A stretch of DNA of 64,000 nucleotides. Source: Adenophora triphylla var. japonica (taxonomy: Eukaryota > Streptophyta > Magnoliopsida > Asterales > Campanulaceae). The position numbers and the translations under genes are program-made. Of this stretch, positions 20,141-31,556 are shown piece by piece; the first letter of the stretch is position 1; every line of letters starts with the position of its first letter. The DNA is taken from contig JAFEMH010001237.1 in assembly GCA_022495995.1 (NCBI GenBank), forward strand, positions 434,001 through 498,000. The letters run 5' to 3'. A model generated the notes under the pieces. That model was not told the origin of the DNA. It was given only the letters and a program-made list of their open reading frames with translations, and made no database searches.

Positions 20141-21095
20141 ATGGTAACCCGGATTGCTCTAAACCGAAAGCGATCTGACTCAATTCAGCTTGACTCGGTT
20201 TCGCCTCGCTCCCGAACGCTACGTAGATCACCGTACCTTTTAATTGCTTGTCAAGCCACTGTTTTACCTCCTTCCATTCACCGTCCTTGTCTCCGTTATC
20301 GTATGCGGTGGTCGGAAGTTGACCGACCGGAAGCACCGGCTTCCGGTGATTGGTTTCAAGAACGTGAAACCATTCACCGTCGAATTCGGTACACCCCCTC
20401 ACGGCTACTATGTCGCAGTCGCGTAGGGAGACCCCGGCACGGTACACATCGGTGAATTTGTCATCCTCCTTGGCTATGCTATGCTCAAAAATGCGCAAAA
20501 TCTCAAACATCTTAAACGCCACATTAGTTTCAAACGGTACCCAGCTAGGAGGAACTATGAAATCCTCGGGTTTGGTTCGAGAATTTTCCGAACCAATCAT
20601 AGCTTCTGAAGATCCCCAAAACCCCAAGAAAGCAGCAATGAAAATACTAAAGAAAGCCGTAGAAATATTGAGACCGGAAGCAATGGGGGCAACCCAAAAG
20701 GGGACAAAGTCGAAAAACACCCAATCCGGCGATGAAGCTTTTAGAAAGCTAGTCACCGGATCTTTGAGCCCGTCGTAAGCTAGTTTAAGATACTTGACCT
20801 TGTCGTATGGCAGATCGGATGTGGCCTCGGCTTCTTTTGGGAGATTTTCGGCAGCTGATAGAGGAATTTTGACAAAATCAATGAAGGGGACTAAGTTTGG
20901 AGGAAGTTTGGGAAGGCGATCGATGTTTTTTGGAGTGGAAATGAAAGAGATTTTGTGACCCTTTTGGGCTATGAGTTTGGAGAGTTCTAAGAATGGAATC
21001 ATGTGACCAAAGGCTAACCATGGAAACATTACTATGTGAAGCTTAGCTTCTTTGGCCGTAGATGAAGAAGTTGATGACTCCATGCTATTACTCAT

Positions 21096-21292
21096 AGGGA
21101 GAAAAACAGTGTAGGGAAATGTTGGAATTATGTATAATATATACTAGCAAAACTATTTAGAGAATTCAGAAAAGGCCATGTCAAAGGCTACGTCAGGAAT
21201 TCAATTTCCAACTCATTTTTATTTCAGATTTTAGTTAAAAAAATATAGGCTTTATCAAAAATGGAATCTAAATCTGATGTAGTCATAATTAT
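21096..21292 (-). promoter_or_regulatory. Upstream region of the UGT gene
   Basis: Promoter-proximal DNA directly before the UGT ATG. A TATA-like stretch (plus-strand tatgtataatatatac at about 21130) lies about 40 bases upstream of the ATG. A partial copy (21241-21268) of the hairpin element that follows is also here. Confidence 0.35.
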
Positions 21293-21473
21293 TTCATTAA
21301 AAGATAAGATAAATATAGGCTTTATCAAAAATGGAATTCAAATATCAAATTGGTTACAGTTTTGTTTCATACGTTTGGTTATATGATTTTGTTTGAAGAT
21401 TACAAAACTGTAACTAATTTGATATTTGAATTCCATTTTTGATAAAGCATATATTTATCTTATCTTTTAATGA
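21293..21473. repeat. Foldback hairpin with 73-bp arms
   Basis: Left arm 21293-21365 and right arm 21401-21473 are almost perfectly complementary (ttcattaaaagataagataa against its complement), with a 35-base loop. It has no ORF. It could be a foldback MITE or a small-RNA-producing hairpin. It lies about 200 bp upstream of the UGT start. Confidence 0.85.
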
Positions 21474-21806
21474 AAAATAAAAAATTACCATTTAGAGTTT
21501 CTTATTAAAATATCATCCAGAGTTTCTTAAAATACGAATATGTATAAAATCACCAAAAAAAATCAAATTCAAAATAAAAATCTTAAGCAAACCTAAATCT
21601 GAGTTTCCATAATTTAGATATTCGAAATCAAATCAAACCCATATCTGGACCGAACACAAAATCGAACACAAAACTAAATCTGAATGCCAATATCTAGATA
21701 TAAATCAAAACATACATAATCAATCAAAAAAACACAGATCTGTGTATTCTTATAGAGAGACGCACACAATAAAAAGAAGAGAAAGAGAAGGGCGAGAGAC
21801 GAATAC

Positions 21807-21884
21807 CTGGAATTTGAAGAAGACTTCAAATGATTTCAGTGATGGGTGGATGGCGGGGTGTTGATCCGAACCGACGGTGTCCAT
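21807..21884 (-). CDS. Possible isolated first coding exon
   Basis: From an ATG at 21884 the frame reads MDTVGSDQHPAIHPSLKSF and six more codons to a good splice donor CCAG/GTATTC. The upstream sequence looks like a 5' UTR with GA- and GGTGGC-rich runs (21905-22070). No downstream exon is recognisable, since the next DNA is AT-rich and then the UGT. It could be a captured or abandoned first exon; function unknown. Confidence 0.25.
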
Positions 21885-21904
21885 AGCATGAGAGATTTAT
21901 AAGT

Positions 21905-22240
21905 TGTAACAAGAGAGAGAGAAATGGAAGGCGGTGTTACGAATATATGCGGTGACGAAGGACAACAATAGTGGCGGAGGACGGCGATGGTGGTGGCGGT
22001 GGCGGTGGTGGACGGTTGTTGTGGATCTGTTTGTTTTTTAGAGAGAGAGGCTCTGCTCTCTCTCTATAATATTGTCTTAGATTAAATGGAGTGTTAGCAA
22101 ATATCCCATTCCACTATTTCATTTTTATGTTTTATATTTTTATTTTAATTTTTTGCAAAAGTTATATTTATACAATGTAAAATTTCGTCTTAAATTTTTT
22201 TAATAAATAAAATTTATAACTTATTTTTCTATATATTATA
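21905..22240. other. Noncoding stretch with GGTGGC runs
   Basis: It contains a ggtggtggcggtggcggtgg tract (21989-22010) and a gagagagag tract, then AT-rich DNA up to the MITE. No gene was seen beyond the possible exon nearby. Confidence 0.4.
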
Positions 22241-22515
22241 CTCCCTCCGTTCCAGCTCAGTGGAGACCAAAAATTTGGGCATACCGATTAAGGAATAATG
22301 AAAGTGTTGTGAGTAGGATATATTAAATAGGAGAGATGATGAGTGGGAGGAATAGTGATTTGATTGGTGTTGTGAGTGTAAAAATGGAGTAGATGGAGTT
22401 GGAGAGAGACTGAGTGGAGGGAATAGTGAAGATTCCTTTCCATTTTGGATAGTCTCCACTGAGCTGGGACAAATAAAAAAGGAAATAAGTCTCCACTGAG
22501 CTGGAACGGAGGGAG
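22241..22515. mobile_element. MITE, CTCCCTCCGTTCCAGCTCAG subtype
   Basis: Long inverted ends CTCCCTCCGTTCCAGCTCAG and CTGAGCTGGAACGGAGGGAG are flanked by TA. The right terminus is duplicated internally (gtctccactgagctgg occurs at about 22451 and 22489), an unusual derivative structure. Confidence 0.85.
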
Positions 22516-22621
22516 TATATGATTTGTTAGTTGATTTTGATTTATTTTTAGACTGTTGTTAAATTATTAACATTATTTAAATATATGTTCATTAATATTT
22601 GAGTTTTTTTAGATTATACAA

Positions 22622-22998
22622 ATGTATAGATCATCTATGAAAAGAAAAATGCATCTTGCTGATGTGGACAACGATTCCATTAATTTATCGCAACGATCTT
22701 CTCAACGATTACCATTGGCGGATATTTCTAATGGTAATTTTATTATTTACTTTATTATTATTTTAGCATATCCATTAATATCATGTGTATAAAATTAAAT
22801 TATAAGAATGCATGATTTTATATTTATTTTTTACTATCATTTTAAATGAATTTATTTTTATTTTTAGTGGACTTATCATCGGGTAGTCATTTGATTTCAC
22901 CTAGTAATCATCAAAGTTGTATTACGGGTAATATGTTATTGAATTTTGTCAATTTTGAAGTATTTTCATTATAAAGACAAATTCTAAAAAAAAAATTT

Positions 22999-23077
<79 letters not shown>

Positions 23078-26000
23078 GTGATTTTTTTATATAAATTTGT
23101 TAATTAATTTAGATCTAAGATAATAATACTTGATATACAGGTATTGGTGTGAACCATACAAATGAAAATCTTACTCCTAATTCAAGTCACGACCGTGGAT
23201 CTATATGTATGATTTTCTTTGTTAATTTACAATATTTTTCCTATTTTATTTTTATTTTTAATTTCTTAATAATCTTTTATTAAAGAATAATTATTTTTCT
23301 TATTCAGCTAAATTTACGAGCATAGCATCAAGTGTACATAACACTTTCCACGGCACGCTCCTTGAGCAAAAAAAAAATTGGACGACCGAGAAAAACTATT
23401 TCTTCTTCTTTGAATTCTATTGCGACAAATTTGTTAAAAGACGGCGGGAAAAGAAAAATCGGGAGACCAAGAAAGGTAGCTGCTTCTATTTTGGAATCTT
23501 CAAAGATAAATTTGGATGTTGATGAATTCAGTTCTGACATTGAAGTTGAATTAATGAAAAACAGTCCTATATCTGGTAAGTTATATGTTTGATTTATTAC
23601 TCAACTATATATTTTAAAGAGCTAAAATAAATATATTAATCGTTCTCAACATTCTTTTGACATTGTAGAAACAGATAATGTAACAGTAGCAAATTATACA
23701 ACATTATTATCTCCTACTGTGAATTTAGGTAATGATTTTTTTTAATTGTTCAACATTCGATATTTTTAAATAAAACTATTTATTATTACAAATTATTATT
23801 CAATAGTTTATGATAAAATATTTCATTAATACTAAGTCATATATTCCATTTGTATACATAATCCGCGTTAATAAATAATTCTCGCATGCATGCGACAACA
23901 AGTGAGTCGTTAATAAATCAGAAGGAAAAATCCAAGAAAGCGCGCGTCGGTAGAAAGCAAAAAGATTCGGACGAACAATATAATACAGGTGTTTATTATT
24001 ATTTTTTCTCAAGTATATATTATATTATTATTTTCTCTGTATAGCCAATGAATTACTAACATAATTTAAATATTTATCAATATATTGTAGTTTATGGGGA
24101 TATAGGCGATCCGGAGTACGAATGTGCGAAATATGGTGCGATGTTCTGGTATTATGAAAGGTTAAAAAGTATGCAAGCATCAATACAGCCTAAATTTTCA
24201 TTATGCTGCATGAATGAAAAAGTTCAGATTGACCCATTAGTGCAGCCACCTAAGTTATTGAGTGATCTCTTAGAGAACAAGCATGAAAAGAGTAAAAATT
24301 ATAAAGACAATATTCGAGCGTACAATTCTATGTTCGCATTCACTTCAATGACCGGTGCAGTTGACCATGGCATAAACAATGGTCGTGGTCCTTATTCGTT
24401 TAAATTGAAACGAAAGAATGATCATATGATAGGTTATTTATTGCCTAATGACGGCCATCCCTCCCGTTTTTCTCAGCTTTATATCTATGACACGGATAAT
24501 GAAGTTAAAAATAGAATTAATGCTTTCAGGTACGTTTTTTATTTAATTATTCGAGAATTATAATGTATATTACATATATTGTATGACTATCTTCTATTTA
24601 TATGTCTGATTCTTTCACATAAGCAGGAAAGATAAAGATAAGTCTTCTCCATTCGATGAGTCAATTGTTGCTGATTTGAAAAATATGATAGATGTACATA
24701 ACCCTTATGTACAGACGTACAAAATGGCCAGAGCACATATTGGAATGAAGAAAGATATTAAATTGAGGCTTATAGGAAAGCGGGGTAGAGATGGAAAACC
24801 GTTTAATATGCCGACAGCCTCAGAGATCGCTGCTATAATTGAAGGTGATATTGATGATTCGGGTGATGTCAGGGACATTGTTATTGAAAAGCAGAATGGG
24901 GATCTGAAACATATTCATGAATTTGATAAATCTTACCTTTCTCTACATTATCCTCTGTTATTTGTATACGGTGAAGATGGATATTTCACAGACATTCCGA
25001 GAAATAAACCTCCCGAGGCAAAGAGATCAAGTTTGTCAATAAAAGAGTTTTTATCTTTTCGACTTCAGGAGAGGATAAGAGAAGGATCACAGCTTATGAG
25101 AAGCGGTCGGTTGTTGCAGTAATTTATGGTTGATGCGTATGTTATGATGGATACACAGAGGCTTCAATGGATACGTTATAATCAGCCTACTCTTCGGATG
25201 GAAACTTATAAAAATCTGTCGGATGCATCGGTAAGGGGAGATACCGGCGAAGCATCTGGGAGACGAGTTATATTGCCATCCTCTTATACCGGCGGGCAGC
25301 GGTGGATTACTCAAAATTACCAGGATTCTCTCGCTATATGTAAATGGACTGGGTATCCGTCACTTTTCATAACATTTACGTGTAATCCTAAATGGCTGGA
25401 GATTACGAGATTCTGTAAAAAATATGGCATTAGGCCTGAGGATAGGCCTGATGTATTAAACAGGGTATTTAGAATGAAGCTTAATAAGATGATTGAAGAT
25501 TTCAAGGAAGGCAAAGTATTTGGCACCCCAAAAGCAAGTAAGTAAATCTTTAAATATTATTTGTTTTCCTCTTATTGTTTTGTCATTTATATTTTTTTTA
25601 TTAGCATGTTCATCTTATTTTGTTAATTGATTCATGCAGTTATATACACGGTGGAGTTTCAGAAGAGGGTCCTTCCGCATGCTCATATTCTTATATTTCT
25701 TAACCGCCAGGATCAGGGTCATAATCCTGAAGATATTGACAAGTGGATTATTGCTGAGATTCCTGACAAGGAGAAATATCCTAGATTATACGAGGCAGTT
25801 GCTGAATATATGTTGCATGGACCATGTGGTGCTGCTAATCCTAAATCTCCCTGTATGGATCACAATAGGTGCTCAAAGAAATTCCCTAAATCATTCAATG
25901 ATCACACTCGTGTAGACGAGAATGGGTATCATGTATATAGGCGAAGAGACACGGGTTTCATAATTGATAAGGGTGGAGTTGCTCTCGACAATTGTTCAGT

Positions 26001-28766
26001 TGTCCCATTCAATCCATATCTTTTGCTAAAGTACGAAGCTCACATAAATGTTGAGTACTGCAATCAGAGCAAGGCAATCAAGTATTTGTTCAAGTATATA
26101 AACAAGGGAACCGACAGGATATGCCTTATTATCGAAAATAATGAGGTGAAAAGGCAAATTGATTGTCGATATGTCTCTGCGTGTGAAGCTATGTGGAGGA
26201 TTTTCGGATTCGACATACATTATCAGACCCCTCCTGTTGAGCGCTTGGCTTTTCACTTGGAGGGTGACCATAGTATCCCCTTCAAGGACGGAGACTTTCT
26301 TCCTGATGTTTTGGATAAAGCGACAGTTAAAGAATCTCAATTTATGAAGTGGATGGAGTATAACAGTATTCATTCAAAGGCTCGAAAATATAAATACTGT
26401 GAATTTCCTCATCATTTCGTATAGGATAAAACTAATCGTGAATGGCGTCCGAGGAAAGATAAACGTTTTGCAGTGGGGCGTATTTATCATGTTCCAATGA
26501 ATTGCAGAGAATTGTATTACCTTAGGATAATGTTGAATCATGTAGCAGGTCCCATGGAATTCAAGGATTTGAGAACTGTAAATCGCGTTGTTCATCCCGA
26601 TTTCAAATCTGCATGTTACGCTCTGGAATTATTAGAAGATGACAAGGAATATGTTGATGGAATTATAGAAGCGAGTCATTGGAGGTTGCCCGATAGTCTG
26701 AGAAGACTATTTTCTATGTTGCTACTATCTAATAGTATGTCGAATCCGGGAGAGGTATGGGAGAAGACTTGGCACTTATTATCTGATGATATAGAGTACA
26801 AGTATCGGAGGATGCACGATAATCCGGGTATTCCGTCCCATGTTTACATATTTGTTTTACAATAAATATCAATTATGATTTTATTTCTACTTTACAGTTA
26901 TACAATATGATTCTATATATTTATCTATATTAATATATTTATTTTGTTTTTTATAATTTCAGTTTGAAATTAATTAATGAACAGGTCCAGAATCTTGCTT
27001 TGACGGAAATTGAGAAGTTACTGATCGAGAATTGCAGCAGTCTCCATAAATTTAAAGATATGCCTAAACCGGTGGGCAATGTCATTGGTGATGCGATAAA
27101 TAAGCTCATTCTAGATGAGACATCTTATAACATTGATGAGATGAAAGCCGAGCACTTGATTACATCCTCGCCAATGCCCGAGCAAAAGAGTGTTTATGAT
27201 AAGATTATGTCTATGATCGAGGAAACGGTGGTGTGTTTTTCCTCTATGGTTATGGTGGTACGGGAAAGACCTTCTTATGGAAAACACTATGTTCTGTATT
27301 AAGGAGCAGGAGAGATATTGTTCTTCCTGTTGCTTCCAGTGGCATAGCTTCATTGCTCCTTCCGAAAGGTAGGACCGTGCATTCTAGGTTCGGTATCCCG
27401 ATACAGGTAAACGAGAGCTCAACTTGCAGTAAACTAAAGTCGGGTACGGATGAGGCAGCACTTCTACTGAAAACCAAACTAATTATATGGGACGAAGCTC
27501 CAATGGCTCATAAACATTGTTTTGAGGCTCTCGATCGTAGCCTCTGAGATATTATTCATACACCCGAGGGGAGATATTCCAATAAACCATTTGGTGGTTT
27601 AGTTATTGTATTCGGTGGTGACTTCAGACAGATTTTACCTGTTGTTCCTAAAGGGAGTAGGTATGATATATTGCATGCTGCACTCTGTTCATCCAAAATA
27701 TGGAATGACTGTGAGGTTCCCAGATTGACGCATAATATGAGATTGCAGGTAATTCTTAAATAGCATTTATTCATCTACTTAAATATTTTTATTTCAATTT
27801 AAGTAATTTGTATATATTTAACTTAATGTAGGATGATTCTACTTCTCATAATTTCGAAGAGATAAGAGATTTCGCTCAGTGACTCTTAAGTGTAGGAGAT
27901 GGGATTGCCGGTGGAGATAATGACGGGGAAATTGACATTAACCTTCCTGATGATATATTGATTCGAGAGGCTTCAGATCCTATTGCAAAAATAGTCGAAT
28001 ATATATATTCTGACTTATTGCAAAATAAGGATGTCGAAGGATTCTTCCAGACTAGAGCTGTGCTTGCTCCAACAAATGAGATTGTCGATAATATAAATGA
28101 TTATGTCATGTCACTCTTTCCGGGAGACGAAGTTGAATATATGAGTTCTGATGCCATTTGTAAGGATGAGGATGATGAAAATGGTGCTGAAGATATATTC
28201 TCACCTGAATTTCTAAACACTATCAAGTGTTCTGGATTGGCAAATCACATTATTAAGCTGAAGGTTGGGTGCATAATAATGCTTTTGAGAAATCTTGATC
28301 AAGCTGCTGAATTGTGTAACGGCACCAGAATGATTGTCACTCAATTAGGTAAATACAATAATTTTTTATATACATATAATTTAATACTTAATTTTGTTAC
28401 ATATATGTAGGTAAGCATGTAGTTGAAGCCAAGATGCTTTCGGAAAAGAATGCTGGCATGAAGGTGCTTATTCCTAGAATGATAATGTCTCCGTCAGATG
28501 TGACAAAATTTCCGGTAAAATTTCAAAGAAGGCAATTTTCACTTGCCGTTTCTTTTGCTATGACAATCAACAAGAGTCAGGGATAATCTCTTTCCCATGT
28601 AGGACTATATCTTTCACAACCTGTTTTCAGTCACGGACAACTTTATGTAGCATTTTCCAGAGTAACCAGCAAGAGAGAACTTAAAGTTATTATTTGTGAT
28701 TCAGATGCTCAAACATATGACAAGACGCTGAATGTAGTCTACAAGGAAGTTTTCTACAGACTCTGA
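22622..28766 (+). pseudogene. Helitron Rep/helicase gene, decayed
   Basis: This is the replication protein of a rolling-circle Helitron transposon. Short N-terminal exons start at ATG 22622; one (23308-23573) has two AT-hooks (KKIGRPRKT at about 23370 and RKIGRPRKV at about 23455). Then come the Helitron-like N domain (GYPSLFITFTCNPKW, about 25350), the Rep nuclease HUH motif (RVLPHAHILIF, about 25675) and a PIF1/RecD-like helicase. The helicase has Walker A GYGGTGKT (about 27245), Walker B IIWDEAPM, GGDFRQILPV and a C-terminal NKSQG / YVAFSRVTS region ending at 28766. Several GT-AG introns interrupt it (for example 24530-24626 and 28351-28410). In-frame stops at 25120, 26422, 27545, 27880 and 28584 and a one-base frameshift near 27227 inactivate it. 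I could not fix the 5' TC or 3' CTRR ends. Confidence 0.92.
23001..23075. repeat. (TA)n microsatellite
   Basis: About 37 uninterrupted TA dinucleotides lie in an intron of the Helitron gene. It is likely length-polymorphic. Confidence 0.95.
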
Positions 28767-28869
28767 GAATTTATGTCGCACAATTTGTGGTTAAACAAAA
28801 GTATTGCAATTTCTTATTATTTTCTTTGTTTTTATTTTGTTTTTCTTTAAATATATAGGAGATGGAAGA

Positions 28870-29060
28870 GATTATGTTGACACTTAGGCACACACTATTA
28901 AACTCACGCTATTGTAACCATATCTCTTCATCTTTCAAAGTTGTAACACTAAAATCTTAATAATGTTTTTTGGTTAGGCAGGGACCTAACCTCCCGTGGT
29001 TTTGTGCCGGCGAGATAGTTGTCTCAAGGGCTTTCCACGTTACATCATGTGTCAATATTT
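28870..29060 (+). repeat. Relic of a Tat-type LTR
   Basis: The segment around 28975-29040 (acctaacctccc.tggtttt.tgccggcgagat, ctcaagggctttcc) matches the 3' half of the LTR at 34806-35428 (35220-35285) in the same orientation. It is strongly diverged and both ends are lost. It lies directly after the Helitron coding region. Confidence 0.65.
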
Positions 29061-29442
29061 TTTTTCTGTATTAATTATACTCCTAATATCCGCTACATTG
29101 ATTATCAATTTCGATTTATATTGTTACTTAAAAATCAATTAAAACACATAAATAATTATTTACTTAATCAAAAAAAAAATTATTCATCATCGGGTACCGA
29201 TGAATTACTAAATGAATGGCTATAGTTAGACCTATTTAACGACTTATCCTACATACTCCCTCTCCCCCCTCCACCTCCACCCCCACCCCCCATCCCACTT
29301 TTCATTTTCATATTCAACTCATTTAATCTATCTTTACTGGATTTTATAAAAATTAAATTATAGTTTTGCAATTCTAAAAAATGCTATCGATTCACAGTTA
29401 AAAATATTATAAAACAATATTTTTTAAATTGCATAAAAATTA
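29061..29442. other. Noncoding stretch with C-rich tract
   Basis: AT-rich DNA with a pyrimidine tract of about 45 bases (ccctctcccccctccacctc, about 29255-29300). No gene was seen. Confidence 0.5.
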
Positions 29443-30119
29443 CTCCCTCCGTCCCCGATCAAGGGTCCTAGGGGAGTATTTCACGATTTTTAAGAAAATT
29501 TAAAAAAAATGAATAAAAGATTGAAAGTGGGTAGAAGATTAGAGGAGAGAAAATGTAAAAGTTAAAAATGTTTAATAGGAGAGAGAATGAGTGAGAGAAA
29601 TAGTAAGTTAAAGAATTGTTTTTTTTGTAGGAGAGAGAATGAGTGAGAGAAATAGTAAGTTAATGATTGATTTTTTGTAAATATGCTAAAATTATAAGGG
29701 TTTAATGAATGATTTTTTTGTAAATATATACTCCCTCCGTCCCATAACAAGTGACACACTTTGTCATTTTAGGCGTTCCACTGATAAGTCACACTTCCTA
29801 AAATGAAAACTTTTTAATACTTCTTTATTCATGGGACCCACTTGTCATACTCACAACACTTTTCAAATTTACTATTCTCTTCACTCATTCTCTCTCCTAC
29901 TCAACTATCTACACTCATAACACATCAACCTTTTCACTTTTTTCTTAATTCCCGTACGAAACAGTAACTGTGTCACTTGTTGTGGGACGGAGGGAGTAAA
30001 TATTATGAGGGTATAAATATCCAAAATAGTATTCACATATTTCCATTTATGAAATGAGACTCTTGGTCTGAAACGGACAAAAAAAAAAAAATAGCACTCT
30101 TGATCTGGGACGGAGGGAG
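29443..30119. mobile_element. MITE interrupted by another MITE (outer element)
   Basis: The left end CTCCCTCCGTCCCCGATCAA pairs with the right end TTGATCTGGGACGGAGGGAG. TA flanks both sides. The 266-bp element at 29731-29996 is nested inside, so the outer element is older and about 410 bp without it. Confidence 0.75.
29731..29996. mobile_element. MITE nested in a MITE
   Basis: Ends CTCCCTCCGTCCCATAACAA and TTGTTGTGGGACGGAGGGAG; the inverted repeat continues through the gtgacac region. The left flank taaatata and right flank taaatatt could be a longer, imperfect duplication than TA. Confidence 0.85.
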
Positions 30120-30385
30120 TATTAGGTTTTCTAAAATTATAGTAGTTAGGATCAATTGCGATAACCATAAGAGCAAGTTTTGGGAGAAACTAGTTTCTTC
30201 ATAAATTATAAAAAGTTCACTTTTTTTTCTACTTGCAAGTAGTTAGTGAATATTTAGGAACAGTTTATAAAACAGGACTTTCTATAACTTAAGGAGAAAC
30301 TAGTTTTCCCCAAAATCTTGTGTAACCATAAAGTAAAAGTGGATCAAAATTTTCGGAACAAAGTGAGTATTTTGTGAACAATGTA
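30120..30385. other. AT-rich noncoding stretch
   Basis: No gene was seen. It contains a short repeat (gggagaaactagttt at about 30182 and ggagaaactagtttt at about 30294). Confidence 0.5.
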
Positions 30386-30627
30386 CTCCCTCCGTCATTT
30401 GACTTTTGTGGTCAACACACACAAGTTAACTTTGACAAAAAATTATTGTCAATTTAATCATTCTAATAATTTTTAGCGTTGTTATTGATAATTACTAAAT
30501 TGAGAAATCAATAACAATATTTAAATTTTTATTAAGATGTTTAAATTGATATTAATATTTGATCGAAGTTAACATGTGTTAATTATAATAATCAAAATTG
30601 TAGTTAATATTAATGGGACCGAGGGAA
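30386..30627. mobile_element. Diverged MITE
   Basis: Ends CTCCCTCCGTCATTTGACTT and TTAATGGGACCGAGGGAA with TA at the borders. Pairing of the ends is imperfect, so it is an old copy. Confidence 0.55.
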
Positions 30628-30807
30628 TAGTTAGTTGATGTCATCCTTTTATCAGGGTTCCGTCCATAACACCGTTAAATAATGTCTATATGGCATGTTG
30701 ACTTACTAAAATGCTGACTTGGAAGTTTAATTCAAAAATAAGTTTATCATTTTTTTTGATAAAAAATAAATCAACAAAAGAACCAATTTTCAATTTCAAA
30801 TTGTATA

Positions 30808-31046
30808 CTCCCTTCGACCCAGCACAATTGAGTCTTTTAGTCAAATTGAAAAAACTTTGACCAAATTATTTATATAAAAAATAATGATTCTAATAAAAAT
30901 TTAAAAATTATTATTGTATCACGGTTGATAATACTTTCAATAACAATTTTTAGATTTTTATTAGGATCATTATTTTTTATATAAATTATTGATCAAAGTT
31001 ATATCAAATTTGACTAAAAGTATCAATTTCGCTGGAACGAAGGGAG
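30808..31046. mobile_element. MITE, diverged subtype
   Basis: CTCCCTTCGACCCAGCACAA pairs with the right end TTTCGCTGGAACGAAGGGAG, and inner arms gagtcttttagtcaaat and tttgactaaaagtatcaa also pair. TA borders. Confidence 0.75.
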
Positions 31047-31311
31047 TATCACTCGTTACTTTATGCCCAAATTCAGTCTCAGTGCTAGTGCTTGAGAAAG
31101 AAATCCTTTAATAAAATACTAGTAGAATCTTTGACTACGATGAAAGATCTTTTGCGTAGAAGGTTCTGCCGGCGAAATCCCATTGGTGTTTGAATTCCAG
31201 ATCTAAATTAAGTGAAAACAAGAAAAGGATCGTCAATGGGAAAATGATATCTTTAGATTCATCTTTGATTGGATTAGATAATTAATCATATAGAAGTTAT
31301 CAAAAGACATA

Positions 31312-31556
31312 CTCCCTTCGCCCCACAATAATCTATAAAATTTTTCATTTTGAACGTTTCACAATAATTTATAACTTTTCTAAAATGGAAATGGGACCCA
31401 CTTCTCTCTATTCACAACACTTTTTAAATTTACTATTCTCTCCACTCATTCTCTCTCCTATTTTACTTTTACACTCACAACATATTACCTTTATCACTTT
31501 TTACCTTAATCTCTGTGCCTGACCAAAAAATCTATATTATCATGGGACGGAGGGAG
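31312..31556. mobile_element. MITE, CTCCCTCCGTCCC family
   Basis: CTCCCTTCGCCCCACAATAA pairs with the right end TATCATGGGACGGAGGGAG; TA borders. Copy A (about 165) shows the unoccupied site. Eight bases to the right lies a tiny palindrome-like remnant, tactcctccgtggagata. Confidence 0.8.

Larger units (their letters stand above)
19110..21095 (-). pseudogene. UGT91-like UDP-glycosyltransferase, disrupted by a transposon
   Basis: This family 1 glycosyltransferase would move a sugar from a UDP-sugar to a small molecule in the cytosol. From the ATG at 21095 there are about 318 UGT residues: an N-terminal acceptor domain with the motif HIVMFPWLAFGHMIPFLELS and catalytic His (GH), then the linker and VIYVAFGSEA. 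The frame continues at 19588 with FFWVLRKQRG and the PSPG donor box (19481-19350; WAPQLKIL, HSGWSSVVEA, DQGLNAR), ending at 19110. HSGWSS in place of HCGWNS, and the spacing, fit UGT91, which often adds a second sugar to flavonoid or terpenoid glycosides. Without the 544-bp insert and one 8-bp duplication, the frame is continuous and about 478 codons long, the usual length. I see no other lesion, so the disruption looks recent. The substrate cannot be predicted. Confidence 0.9.

Noticed and set aside
22622..28766. Host PIF1 helicase gene
   Set aside because: The Rep HUH domain and Helitron N domain are joined to the helicase, so it is a transposon protein.
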